From Alcaligenes sp. SDU_A2 (GTDB lineage Bacteria > Pseudomonadota > Gammaproteobacteria > Burkholderiales > Burkholderiaceae_B), in NCBI RefSeq assembly GCF_038237375.1, contig NZ_CP151273.1, positions 1,922,001-1,986,000 on the forward strand: a stretch of DNA of 64,000 bases, in the 5' to 3' direction. The position numbers and the translations under genes were made by a program. How positions within the stretch are numbered: the stretch's first letter is position 1; every line of letters starts with the position of its first letter. Under the pieces are notes generated by a model. That model saw nothing but the letters and a program-made list of their open reading frames with translations. It was not told the origin of the DNA and searched no databases. This document shows positions 8,882 through 17,689 of the stretch, one piece after another.

Positions 8882-9150
8882 GTGGTCGTTCCTGTTACAT
8901 CCCCATCCCACGCACTTCCAGTACATAGTCGGCACCGGTCCGTGCCAACATGGCGGAAGAGCCGTTAAAGTTTTTGGGTTCGGTCGGCACGGATGGGGCG
9001 ACCTGTGTTGGGGCGGGCGGGCTTGATGAACTAAGACCGTGCAGGCCATAGCCCAGCAGGCCGATGGCCACTATTACCAAGGCTCCGTTACGTATCTGTG
9101 CTCCCATCTGCGTCAGCTCCTCGTGCCTGAATAGCTCCGTGAACACCCAT
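8882..9150 (-). repeat. direct repeat: partial second copy of the tla3 5' region
   Basis: This stretch of about 265 nt repeats 10463-10731, the 5' part of tla3, in the same orientation and with only scattered differences. The two copies lie about 1.58 kb apart and bracket almost all of the intact tla3, so homologous recombination could remove the gene. Confidence 0.85.
8895..9146 (-). pseudogene. truncated tandem copy of tla3
   Basis: This 83-codon frame matches residues of about 27-107 of the neighbouring Tla3-like protein almost exactly (TELFRHEELTQMGAQ..., then TEPKNFNGS and VLEVRGMG) and then stops. It lacks the first membrane segment and the whole body of the protein. It begins 7 nt after the tla3 stop. 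It probably remains from a tandem tla3 pair whose second member lost its 3' part. Expression as a small membrane peptide with one hydrophobic segment cannot be ruled out. Confidence 0.8.
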
Positions 9151-9152
9151 AC

Positions 9153-10802
9153 TTATCGGAACGGATTGCTGTTGTTCGTCTTGGCCGCCCAAGCGGCTTT
9201 GATTTCGTCTTCAGGTGGGCTGACCATAATGAGGGTGGCGGTGCCGTCCGGGCGGCGGTGTACCGTCGCGCTGACTCCGCCTTGCTGGTAGCTGGCCACC
9301 AGCCCCAGCCCGATCTGCACCAGGGGGGAACTGATGCCTGTATTGCCGATGCGTCGGCCTATGTCGTAGCCTTCTTTTACATGGTTTAGATCCGGTGCCT
9401 GCGGGCCGATCTGGGCCAGCGCCTGATTCAGGGGGATGACCGAACGCGCATCGCCTGTAGTGTCGTAAAACACCCGCGCCGGCTCCTGCCTCGATGGCAG
9501 GGCCGCTACCGCTTGCTCCCAGCCGGCCTTGATCGCGGCGGCCTGATCCGCCTGAGGCAGCGGTTGGCCATCGTCTTTACTCAAGGATACGGTCACGGGT
9601 CGATGCAGATAGCCCAGCAAGGGTGCCCGGTCGAATTGGCGCACCTGCCAGGTGGTCCAGCGCACGGGGATGTAGGGCGAGGGCGTAAATTCGCCTGGGC
9701 CGTCGTTGCTCAGGGTCGCCCACAAGCGGGGCAGGATGCCGTGCCACCATTCGGAGGACATAAAGCTGGCGGCCTGCGGCATATCGGCACCTGTCGCCGC
9801 GGCTTGGGCTTTGGAGTATGCCTTGAAGCTGCCTGGCCCCCGATCTTTATTGTTTTCCCAAAAGAAGTTCCATAAGCGCGTAATGTCCAGGTCTGTGGTG
9901 TTGCGATTGACCGGTCCGCTCTGCTCGAATGCGTAGGGTCGGATACGCGCATCCACCCGGTCCGAGCGCGCCACCAATAAGGTAGCAATGCTGTCGGGCA
10001 TGGGCGGGATGACTTTGCCCTCATCCGGCAGACTCGTATGCCCAGGGGTGCGCATCAAGGAACGCGCCATAGAGCCGTCCAAGCTGACCAGCAAGGCCTC
10101 GGGCACGTCGGGATGCGCATCAAAAAACGCAAACACTCGCTCCAGCATCAGCACCCCGTCTTCGGTATTAGCGTCCTCTTCCCACAACAGCAAATGCACG
10201 CCCAGGCTGGCTCCCTGCCGCAAGCTGGCCAAGCGAGCAGCAGGCCGCTCTGTATCCACGTGTTTAGGCGGCTCCCAGATCAGCACCGGTACGGGCCAAT
10301 GGCTGACGGCGTGTTTGGCACCCTCTTCAAAGCTGGTGCCTTCTGATACCCTCAATTCTGAGAGACGACGCATATCAGTTTCAAAATAATCATCAATATT
10401 TTGCGATATATAGGTGGCGAAATTGTCCGCCTTGGCTTCGATATCCCGCCAGGTCTCGTGATTGGTGGTCGTTCCTGTTACCACCCCCATCCCACGCACT
10501 TCCAGTACATAGTCGGCACCGGTCCGTGCAAGCATGGTGGGAGAGCCGTTAAAGTTTTTGGGTTCGGTCGGCACGGATGGGGCGACCTGTGTTGGGGCGG
10601 ACGGGCTTGATGAACTAAGACCGTGCAGGCCATAGCCCAGCAGGCCGATGGCCACTATTACCAAGGCTCCGTTACGTATCTGTGCTCCCATCTGCGTCAG
10701 CTCCTCGTGCCTGAATAATTCCGTCCATATCCATACCCCGATGGCCCAAGTCAGACACGCCAGGATAAAAAAAAGTACATACAGCCGTAAGCGTGGCCTC
10801 AT
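9153..10802 (-). CDS. DUF2875 / Tla3-like type VI lipase adaptor
   Basis: This 549-residue protein begins with a membrane segment (about residues 5-27) and a second hydrophobic stretch near 46-62, then a Ser/Pro-rich linker and a large soluble domain. I recognise it as the DUF2875 family. In Pseudomonas aeruginosa the family member Tla3 is the adaptor that hands the lipase effector Tle3 to a VgrG spike. It overlaps the upstream tle3-like gene by ATGA, the expected effector-adaptor coupling. No VgrG, PAAR or immunity gene is adjacent. Family assignment rests on overall sequence and context. Confidence 0.78.
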   Translation of the reverse strand: MRPRLRLYVLFFILACLTWAIGVWIWTELFRHEELTQMGAQIRNGALVIVAIGLLGYGLHGLSSSSPSAPTQVAPSVPTEPKNFNGSPTMLARTGADYVLEVRGMGVVTGTTTNHETWRDIEAKADNFATYISQNIDDYFETDMRRLSELRVSEGTSFEEGAKHAVSHWPVPVLIWEPPKHVDTERPAARLASLRQGASLGVHLLLWEEDANTEDGVLMLERVFAFFDAHPDVPEALLVSLDGSMARSLMRTPGHTSLPDEGKVIPPMPDSIATLLVARSDRVDARIRPYAFEQSGPVNRNTTDLDITRLWNFFWENNKDRGPGSFKAYSKAQAAATGADMPQAASFMSSEWWHGILPRLWATLSNDGPGEFTPSPYIPVRWTTWQVRQFDRAPLLGYLHRPVTVSLSKDDGQPLPQADQAAAIKAGWEQAVAALPSRQEPARVFYDTTGDARSVIPLNQALAQIGPQAPDLNHVKEGYDIGRRIGNTGISSPLVQIGLGLVASYQQGGVSATVHRRPDGTATLIMVSPPEDEIKAAWAAKTNNSNPFR

Positions 10803-12982
10803 GGCTGGCCGCCCTGTGTAGGGACGCCTGCTTGCGCTTGCAAGGCTTGACCATGCGCCGTCAGTTCGTAATCCACCAAGGGCGGTGGCGAAACGGCCAC
10901 AAGGGTCTCGTCAGGGAAAACGCCCTCTTGGTAGTACAACACGCAGGCTTCCATTAACGCCCTTGTGTCAGGCGACAAGTGCTTAAAATATGGATTTTTA
11001 CTAAAATCCCTCTGATCCTTAACTCGCCAATCCGCCATTAAATACAGCAGTTTTCGCCAATTCTCGTCATCCATCGTGATCGCCTGCCCCAAGGCCACAT
11101 CCATCGCCGTGACCCAGCGGTGGTTTTCAGGGCTGCGCAAGATGGCGGAATGGTAGTTATTGGTCTCCAATTCATCCGGGTCCTGCGCCAGGCGTAAACG
11201 TGCTTCGTTAGGCGTTTCCTCTCGCTCGATCATGCCGCCGGTGGGCCGTGGCGTAAAACGCCAGTTGTGCGCCTGATCGTCCCGAGCTTTGCCTTCGTTG
11301 AAGGCGGTTTTGTACGACGTCAGATCCCAAGGGTAGTCACTGACTCTCTGAACGAACAGCCACTCAAACGAGGCATACTGATTGCCCAGCGCCACGTTCT
11401 GACCTACCTCGTCCAGCCGCAACTGGCCGGCCACGTCGGCAAGCCCGGGACGCTGCCCGCCGCGCACCACTTCACCCCCATGCAGCTCGGGTTCGTGCGG
11501 CGGCGTCAAGGCCTCGGCATTGATGTGGCGTTCGCTGTTCTGCTCGAACGAGGTCTGCAAATATGCGGCCTTGATACTTTCAGTCAAGGGGCCCCATATC
11601 GTGCCGTCTGTTTCAGGGCCGGGTGTGCGACGTTGATACCGATTACGTGCCTGAATCCGGCCCGGAGTCAGACCAACCTGCACGGTATGATCCTGGCCCG
11701 CATTGACATCCCAGTCCCAACGCCGCAAACGCGTCCACATCCGTTGGAAAAATCGTCTTTTTTCGAGCACCGACATGGCCTCCAACTGCTCGTCCGTTTC
11801 ATTCTGCACCGTGTCGGGCACCCCAAAAGTGCCGATGCCCTGTATTTTTCTCATGCCGGTGACCGTATCCTCGGGGCAAAAGTACAGATAGACCTTGCCG
11901 CGGTTGTCACGCTCCTTGAAGGTAATCCATTCCTGGCCGCTCTTGTCCAGGCGTTCGCCCTGACTCGCACTCCAGCGCGGCCCGGAGCGCCCGCAGGACC
12001 GTCCCGAGGACAGCATCAGATCGGCCAAGGCGGGCACATCGTGGGGACTAGCGGTAACCGCATTGACAATGCGCACCAATGTCTTGAGTTTGCTGCGACC
12101 CGTCAGATGACCATCGCCGTCCGTAGCATGCAGGCTGTAGGGCGTATCCACCATGATGATGCAATCGACGCAGCGCTCGCCCCAACTCTTGAGCAAAGCC
12201 TGGGCCAACAAGGTAATGATGCTGCCCTGGCTGTGGCCCATGATGGTGATGGTTTCGTTGTGGGGGCTTTGGCCCGAGCGCAGTTCCAGCTTGGCCTGGC
12301 GAATCGTCTTGATCAGATGTGCCAGGCGAGTAGCAGCCAGCACAAAATAGCGTCGATCGGGGGCCGTGCCGGCATACACGGCCTTGCCGCCCAAGGCGTT
12401 GTGCATAGCAAACTTTTCGATACCCCCAAGCAAAAAACCCGGTTCATACATTTGCGGGATGTTGTTGGTGGCATTGGCAAAGAACCCACCGCCCTTGGCA
12501 AAGTTCGCGTCCAGGCGATTGCCATGCACATCCTGATACTGGCCGCGCGTCATCAGCCGGCCATGTTCGTCGGCGTGCCGGCTGGTAATGACCCCGGGAT
12601 TATCCAAAGTAGCAATGTCCTGGTTATCCGGCCGCAAGCCCCAGTAGAACGGCAAGACCACGCTGGGGCCTGTTTTCCCTGGCTCGCGCTGATAAAGATA
12701 GGTGTCTGGATCGTTAAGAATTCTCTCATCGCGTTTTCCATCCATCTGCGCCTGCCGATACTGCCGCCCATACAGGCCTGGCTGCATATCCGTACGTCCC
12801 AGGCGCTCGTTCAGCCCCTGGCACAGACCCTGCTCGACCGTGCCATAGTTGGCCCCGTTATCGTTCACCCCGTGAATGAAGATGACAATACCCGGCAGGT
12901 CTGCCGGGATCTGCACCGGACACAGGCCAGGGCGGTTCGCCATCGTCAAGGCGCTGGCCTGCGCAATTACGTTATCTGCCAT
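10799..12982 (-). CDS. Tle3-family type VI secretion lipase effector (DUF3274)
   Basis: This 727-residue protein has an alpha/beta-hydrolase region with VIFIHGVNDNGANYG near residue 33 and the nucleophile elbow GHSQGSI. Tle3 enzymes are antibacterial phospholipases injected into the periplasm of rival cells by the type VI system. The ATG at 12982 is preceded by GGGAG; a TTG 30 nt upstream is less likely. It is the first gene of the pair and overlaps tla3. Upstream there is only a short decayed frame and an AT-rich stretch, so this looks like an orphan effector pair served by a secretion machine elsewhere. The cognate Tli3-type immunity gene was not found here. Confidence 0.82.
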   Translation of the reverse strand: MADNVIAQASALTMANRPGLCPVQIPADLPGIVIFIHGVNDNGANYGTVEQGLCQGLNERLGRTDMQPGLYGRQYRQAQMDGKRDERILNDPDTYLYQREPGKTGPSVVLPFYWGLRPDNQDIATLDNPGVITSRHADEHGRLMTRGQYQDVHGNRLDANFAKGGGFFANATNNIPQMYEPGFLLGGIEKFAMHNALGGKAVYAGTAPDRRYFVLAATRLAHLIKTIRQAKLELRSGQSPHNETITIMGHSQGSIITLLAQALLKSWGERCVDCIIMVDTPYSLHATDGDGHLTGRSKLKTLVRIVNAVTASPHDVPALADLMLSSGRSCGRSGPRWSASQGERLDKSGQEWITFKERDNRGKVYLYFCPEDTVTGMRKIQGIGTFGVPDTVQNETDEQLEAMSVLEKRRFFQRMWTRLRRWDWDVNAGQDHTVQVGLTPGRIQARNRYQRRTPGPETDGTIWGPLTESIKAAYLQTSFEQNSERHINAEALTPPHEPELHGGEVVRGGQRPGLADVAGQLRLDEVGQNVALGNQYASFEWLFVQRVSDYPWDLTSYKTAFNEGKARDDQAHNWRFTPRPTGGMIEREETPNEARLRLAQDPDELETNNYHSAILRSPENHRWVTAMDVALGQAITMDDENWRKLLYLMADWRVKDQRDFSKNPYFKHLSPDTRALMEACVLYYQEGVFPDETLVAVSPPPLVDYELTAHGQALQAQAGVPTQGGQP

Positions 12983-13036
12983 GCTGTTTCTTCTCCCGAT
13001 TTTCTTCTGCAATTCATTGGCTGGCTCCGCGGTACT

Positions 13037-13183
13037 TCAGCATTCGATGCGGGCCATGGGCGTGGTGTCGTCCCGCACCGTCAGTGTGTCGTCCTGTGGG
13101 TGCAGCCGGCACGACTCCGATTCATACGATACGGCGACAGGGGGAGGCCAAAAAAGCCTGTGTGGGTAAATGATCGATGGCTT
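13037..13183 (-). pseudogene. possible 3' remnant of a gene upstream of tle3
   Basis: A 48-codon open stretch with no start codon at its head (an in-frame TAA precedes it) ends in TGA 54 nt before the tle3 start. Its residues (ESESCRLHPQDDTLTVRDD and onward) look protein-like, but I cannot assign a family. It may be the tail of a lost immunity or VgrG-associated gene. It could also be chance. Confidence 0.3.
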
Positions 13184-13299
13184 TTAAAGAAAGACACGGG
13201 TTTTACCTTTCTATCGATGTTGCGTAATGTGACAGCCAGGATGGTTTTCGATAGAAATGCCAGTTTTTTTATGCGCGAAAGTAGGGCGACTTTTTCAGT

Positions 13300-13545
13300 A
13301 TAAGTGATGTGGCTTTGTATTGGTAATGAATATTATTTTTGTAAATGTAAGATTTTGAGTGATTGTTGTTATTGCCTTTTGTTGATTTTTATTTAAATTT
13401 AAATTTCTTAATCTTTCTTTGATAAAAATTACAATAAAATCAATTGTTTATTTTCTTTTTAATGATCTTTTTGTTTTTTTATTCTATATAATAAATAGCC
13501 TTATTATTTATTTATGATGGTTGATTGAATTGATTGTTTTTTTCT
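13300..13545. other. extremely AT-rich intergenic stretch
   Basis: Dense A/T runs, including ATTTAAATTTAAATTT, stand out sharply from the GC-rich surroundings. No gene is visible. Such DNA beside an accessory effector locus often binds nucleoid silencers of the H-NS/MvaT type and carries promoters; this role is inferred. Confidence 0.7.
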
Positions 13546-13588
13546 GGTGTGGGTTGTGCCTGGGAGGGCATGGCTTTCAAGGCGGGGC

Positions 13589-13635
13589 ATACGCCCGACC
13601 GCCTGTAGCGATGCGCTGCAGGCGGTCGGGCGTAT
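13589..13635. other. 47-nt near-perfect hairpin after the TonB receptor gene
   Basis: The 17-bp arms at 13589-13605 and 13619-13635 pair perfectly. After one mismatch the stem continues with AGCG/CGCT around a 3-nt loop. It lies 48 nt past the receptor stop (minus strand). No T-tract follows on either strand, so it may stabilise the mRNA 3' end or act as a protein-binding palindrome rather than as a classical terminator. Confidence 0.75.
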
Positions 13636-13682
13636 TGGATCGGAGGTGTTTCTGTTAAAGGCTATGCTGCTGCCATCGCACC

Positions 13683-15974
13683 TTAAAACGAACCGGTCAG
13701 GCCCAAGAAAAAGGTGCGGCCAGGCTGGTTATAGGTGTGGGCCCCAGCACCATAGATGTAGTTGGGCGTGCCTACATTGACGCCGATGGCGTTACCGCGC
13801 CGGAACAGACGCTTGTCGAACAGATTGTCCACGCCGGCATTGACGCGCAGGTGTTTGTTTACCCGGTACTGCGTGCTCAGGCCAAACAAGGCGTAGGGCG
13901 ACACCTTATCGGTGGCCGACCCTTCCAGCGGTTTGCCGTAGTAATCAAATTTAGGCGGTTTTTGCTCGCCATAAAAGGTGGCCTTGGCGCGTAGCGACCA
14001 ATCGGCATTCACGGTCCAGTCCAACGTACTGTTGATGGTGTATTTGGGAATCGTGGCGAGCGCTTCGCCGGTGTTCTTGTTCTTGGACTCGATCATGTAA
14101 GTAAAGTTAGTCTGCCACAACCAGTCCTGGGCCAGCGGTAAGGTCAGATTGCCTTCCAGGCCGGACACGACCGCCTTGGGAATGTTTTCCCATTGCAGCA
14201 CCAGTTGGCGGTTGTTCATGGCACGGAAACTGTCCACGGCGGCACGACCGGCTTCTACTTTGTTGCGATAGTCGTTGTGAAAGTAGGTCAGGCTGGCTCC
14301 CATGCCTTCGTTGCCCACGAACTCGATGCCCAGTTCTTTGTTGATGCTGGTTTCGGCCTTCAGGTCCGCATTGCCCTGCAAGAAGCAGCCCGCGTCGCTG
14401 GCACCGCCGCTGTTGCCCCAGCAGCCGTTGCCCAGGCTGTACAAGGTATAGCCAGCGTTGCTTTGGTACAGATTGGGTGCTTTGTAGGCGCGTGCGATGC
14501 CGGCTTTGAGCAACCAGTTGTCTGTGACTGCGTGCGACAGGTTCAGCGACGGGCTCCAGTTGCTGCCGTGCTTGTCGTGATAATCAAGGCGCAGACCCGG
14601 CGTAACAGTGGTCTTGTCGCTTGCGTAGATGTTGTCCTCGACAAACACCGAATAAATATTGGCGCGTGATTTCGCTTTGTAGGCGCTGGGCGCGCCGGGA
14701 ATGCGCGAACGATTGCGCAGGGCCAGTTCCGACGACTGATCGTTCAGCTCCTGTCCTACCCATTCCAGGCCCAGAGTGGCATATTGTTCTATACCGGCGG
14801 TGTTGAACTGGTGGCTGGCCTGGGCGTGCGCTGTCAAGGTAGTCAGGTCTATGATGCCCCATCCACCGTCCCGGGCGCGGGCCGGATCGTTGAATGCGCC
14901 TTCGGTGCCGCCTGCCAGGCCTTCCAGAATCCGGTAGTTGCGGGTCTTTTCGTACTGGATGTAGGCCAAGGAATCGGTCTTGTCGTTCCAGTCGCCGCGG
15001 TGGGTTAGGGAATAACTTTGACGATATAGCGTGTTGGTTTCGTCTCCAAGTCGGCGCTGGACTTCGTCGTTGGTATTGGTGTTTTGTGTATCGCCCGCAT
15101 AAATATTGCCCTGGCGTCCATAGGCGGCTTCTAGCTCTATCGTGTGGCGGCTGTTGAGCCGCCAGGCCAGCAGGCCGTTGACATCTTTGTTGCGCACGCC
15201 TTCGCGCCCGGCTGCAAAAGTGCCTTTATTGGCTCCCCCGCGTCCGGAGGCATGGTCTTTATTGATGTCGTAATCGTCGGCCTCTGTCTTGTTCAGATTG
15301 CCGTACAGTCGGAAAGACACGCTATCGGAAACCGGGCCGCTCAGACCGAAGTTGATGCGACGCGACGCGCCTTCCTTGCTGTGCTGGGGCAGGTTGCCAT
15401 ACAGGGATACCGTACCTTGAAACGTATCTGTGCTGGGTTTGGTGATGATATTGACTACGCCGCCGGCGGCACCATTGCCGTAGCGGGCCGCTGCGGGGCC
15501 GCGCAGCACCTCGATGCGTTCGATCTGTTCTGCCGGGACCCAGTTGGTGTCGCCGCGCGAGTCACGTTCGCCGCGCCAGCCAAAGCGTACCGCAGAACGC
15601 GAACTGACCGGCTTGCCGTCGATCAGGATCAAGGTGTTTTCCGGACCCATGCCACGAATATCGATCTGGCGGTTATTGCCGCGCTGGCCGCTAGCCGAGT
15701 TGCCGGTCAGATTGACCCCGGGCATGGTGCGCAGCACGTCGGAAATATCGTTGGCGGGCGGCGATTTTTGCAAATCGTCCTGGGTGATCAGCGATGAGCC
15801 AAGGGTTTGTTTCAGCTCTTGTTCAGCTTTGACCACAATGCGGTCCAGCTCGTCTACATTCTGGGCATGTAGCGGTGCTCCAGAGGCTAACCAGAGGGCT
15901 GCAGCGCCGCGTGTCAGGAGAGACAGACGGTTAGGCTTGAATCGCGCTGCAGCATACAGCAAGAAAGACGACAT
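13683..15974 (-). CDS. TonB-dependent catecholate siderophore receptor (FepA/BfeA type)
   Basis: This 763-residue outer-membrane receptor has a long signal peptide ending in LHAQN (about residue 38), a TonB box region LDRIVVKA, a plug domain with DVLRTMPGVNLTG and IDIRGMGPENTLILIDGKPV, the LRGPAAARYGNGAAGGVVNI motif, and a beta-barrel ending in Phe. Length and motifs fit the enterobactin-type FepA/PfeA/BfeA group. It should bind ferric catecholate siderophores and import them with TonB energy. A Fur-box-like sequence sits 15 nt upstream of the start. No ABC permease or esterase genes are adjacent. The exact ligand is inferred. Confidence 0.87.
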   Translation of the reverse strand: MSSFLLYAAARFKPNRLSLLTRGAAALWLASGAPLHAQNVDELDRIVVKAEQELKQTLGSSLITQDDLQKSPPANDISDVLRTMPGVNLTGNSASGQRGNNRQIDIRGMGPENTLILIDGKPVSSRSAVRFGWRGERDSRGDTNWVPAEQIERIEVLRGPAAARYGNGAAGGVVNIITKPSTDTFQGTVSLYGNLPQHSKEGASRRINFGLSGPVSDSVSFRLYGNLNKTEADDYDINKDHASGRGGANKGTFAAGREGVRNKDVNGLLAWRLNSRHTIELEAAYGRQGNIYAGDTQNTNTNDEVQRRLGDETNTLYRQSYSLTHRGDWNDKTDSLAYIQYEKTRNYRILEGLAGGTEGAFNDPARARDGGWGIIDLTTLTAHAQASHQFNTAGIEQYATLGLEWVGQELNDQSSELALRNRSRIPGAPSAYKAKSRANIYSVFVEDNIYASDKTTVTPGLRLDYHDKHGSNWSPSLNLSHAVTDNWLLKAGIARAYKAPNLYQSNAGYTLYSLGNGCWGNSGGASDAGCFLQGNADLKAETSINKELGIEFVGNEGMGASLTYFHNDYRNKVEAGRAAVDSFRAMNNRQLVLQWENIPKAVVSGLEGNLTLPLAQDWLWQTNFTYMIESKNKNTGEALATIPKYTINSTLDWTVNADWSLRAKATFYGEQKPPKFDYYGKPLEGSATDKVSPYALFGLSTQYRVNKHLRVNAGVDNLFDKRLFRRGNAIGVNVGTPNYIYGAGAHTYNQPGRTFFLGLTGSF

Positions 15975-15988
15975 GAAACCACCTTGTT

Positions 15989-16010
15989 AATAATGAGATT
16001 GATTCTCGAT
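15989..16010 (-). promoter_or_regulatory. Fur box upstream of the TonB receptor
   Basis: On the minus strand, GAGAATCAATCTCATTATT matches the Fur consensus GATAATGATAATCATTATC well. Its place just ahead of the start indicates iron repression of the receptor gene. Confidence 0.8.
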
Positions 16011-16080
16011 TATAAACAGGGTTTTTTCATTTTGTTTCTTGAGGGCGGGCATTTTGACCCGAGGATCAATACCCGACAAA

Positions 16081-16112
16081 CTGGATGCCTGGATGCCTGG
16101 ATGCCTGGATGC
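16081..16112. repeat. octanucleotide tandem repeat (CTGGATGC) x4
   Basis: Four perfect copies of CTGGATGC in tandem sit between the receptor promoter and the end of the zinc-ribbon gene, about 70 nt upstream of the Fur box. Repeats of this kind are prone to slippage and could vary in copy number between strains. Confidence 0.93.
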
Positions 16113-16147
16113 CATCGGGTTGATCGCAGGCAATCCGACGAGCGGTG

Positions 16148-16435
16148 TTAGGCGCAGACGCTACAGCCTGGTCCCATACAGGTATGCAAGACAGAATTGC
16201 GACTGCTGGAGCGTGTGCCAGGGCCGGTGACGCGGGTGCCGGCCAGCGCTTGCTGGGGCGTCAAGGCGCGCGCAGGTCCATCTTTGCTGAACAGGCGGCG
16301 GGGTGCGCTCAGTTGCAGCAGCAAGGTGCCTTTCTGGCAGGACGGGCAGGGCTGTTCCTGGTTGCGGGCGGCGATGCTGCGCAATTGGCTGCTGCGTGTC
16401 AGGCAATGATTGCAAAGGTAGTCGTACAAAGGCAT
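16148..16435 (-). CDS. fmdB: FmdB-family zinc-ribbon protein
   Basis: This 95-residue protein has an N-terminal zinc ribbon with CNHC (about residues 8-11) and CPSC (30-33), the FmdB regulatory-protein fold. It continues with a polar tail ending in the Cys-rich CMGPGCSVC. FmdB was first described next to formamidase in Methylophilus, and here too it follows fmdA directly (54 nt). A role in regulating amide use is family lore rather than proven. The GC-rich hairpin between the two genes may reduce expression relative to fmdA. Confidence 0.85.
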   Translation of the reverse strand: MPLYDYLCNHCLTRSSQLRSIAARNQEQPCPSCQKGTLLLQLSAPRRLFSKDGPARALTPQQALAGTRVTGPGTRSSSRNSVLHTCMGPGCSVCA

Positions 16436-16457
16436 AAGACAATCCGGATGAAACAGG

Positions 16458-16486
16458 CAACAGGGCCGGGTAGTCCGGCCTTGTTG
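16458..16486 (-). other. intercistronic hairpin between fmdA and fmdB
   Basis: The 12-bp arms CAACAGGGCCGG and CCGGCCTTGTTG flank a 5-nt loop (one G-T pair), with no T-tract after it on the minus strand. It may attenuate read-through or protect the fmdA mRNA end. Confidence 0.6.
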
Positions 16487-16489
16487 CGT

Positions 16490-17689
16490 TTAGGACAATG
16501 TGCAGCGCGTGCCGGGACGACCGAACTGAGCGGCTTGATTGAGCGCGCCCTGCGGCAGGATGTCCGTGTCGAAGATGCCGGTAGGCAGGGCTAACGAGGC
16601 CGAGCTGTTGGGCAGATCCACCACGCCACCGTAACGGCCTTCGACTGGCGCGGCCGTCAGCAGCATATAGGCCTGGGCGCGGGACAATTCTGTGACCCGC
16701 GTGATGTAGTCAATGGCCGCCAGACAAGCCTGACGATACGCAACAGTGGAGTCCAGATAGTAGTTGACACTGTCCTCGACGCTGATGCCGGTAAAGTGTA
16801 GCCATTGGTCGTAACGTGGATCGTGACGGCCGGGCACGTAAATAGGGGCGGTCAGATTGTATTTGGCCATGCCGCCCTTGATCAGATCAAAACCCAGGTG
16901 CGCCGCGCCATCCATCTCGATAGCACCGCAAAACGAGATTTCGCCATCGCCTTGCGAGAAGTGCAGATCCCCCATGGACAGGCCTGCGCCTTTTACATAG
17001 ACCGGGAAATAGATGCGTGAACCGATAGTCAGGTTCTTGATGTCCAGGTTGCCGCCGTGTTCGCGCGGCGGGACGGTGCGGGCGGCTTCGGCGGCCATGC
17101 GATCAAACTCGGGGCCTTGTACGCCGCGCAGTACGGCGGTCCGGGCGTCGGGCGGGTTGGCATGGCCTTTGGGAACCAGCAATGCTTCGCGGCGGTTCCA
17201 TTCGCGCAGCAGATCGTGCGAAGGCAGGGTGCCGATCAGGCCAGGGTGCATCATGCCAGCAATACGCACGCCCGGAATATGGCGCGAGGTGGCGTACACG
17301 CCATGCAGGTCCCAAATGGCTTTGTCGGCCTCTGGAAAATGCTCGGCCAGAAATCCACCGCCGTTTTCCTTGGCAAAAATACCCGAAAACCCGACCGGGG
17401 TAATACAGCGAATGTCCAGCAGGTCCACCACCAGAATATCGCCTGGTTCGGCACCCTCGACATGAATGGGACCGGTCAGCGGGTGGGCGCGTGTCAGGTC
17501 CACATCGCGCACATCATTGGCGCTGTCGGTGTTCTTGATCTGCGCATCCAGAAAGTCCAGACATTCCAGGATCATTTCCTCGCCAGGTTTTACGCTGGTC
17601 AGGTCGGGGATATCGGGGTGCCAGCGGTTGTGGCCGATTTCGGCCTGTTCGGCCAGAGGCGCGCCCGGTTTGATTTTGATGTGCTGCAT
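16490..17689 (-). CDS. fmdA: formamidase
   Basis: This 399-residue enzyme belongs to the acetamidase/formamidase (FmdA_AmdA) family and hydrolyses formamide to formate and ammonia in the cytoplasm. Diagnostic segments are the start QHIKIKPGAPLAEQAEIGHN, NRWHPDIPD, VEGAEPGDILVVDLLDI, GFSGIFAKENGGGFLAEHFP and GDLHFSQGDGEISFCGAIEM. The length fits the formamidase branch. The ATG at 17689 has AGGAGA upstream. fmdB follows. The long upstream gap contains no obvious transporter gene. Confidence 0.92.
   Translation of the reverse strand: MQHIKIKPGAPLAEQAEIGHNRWHPDIPDLTSVKPGEEMILECLDFLDAQIKNTDSANDVRDVDLTRAHPLTGPIHVEGAEPGDILVVDLLDIRCITPVGFSGIFAKENGGGFLAEHFPEADKAIWDLHGVYATSRHIPGVRIAGMMHPGLIGTLPSHDLLREWNRREALLVPKGHANPPDARTAVLRGVQGPEFDRMAAEAARTVPPREHGGNLDIKNLTIGSRIYFPVYVKGAGLSMGDLHFSQGDGEISFCGAIEMDGAAHLGFDLIKGGMAKYNLTAPIYVPGRHDPRYDQWLHFTGISVEDSVNYYLDSTVAYRQACLAAIDYITRVTELSRAQAYMLLTAAPVEGRYGGVVDLPNSSASLALPTGIFDTDILPQGALNQAAQFGRPGTRCTLS

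Noticed and set aside
11267-13303. 678-codon open frame on the plus strand opposite tle3
   Set aside because: It mirrors the codon structure of the tle3 gene, runs past its start, and has no family character or ribosome site.
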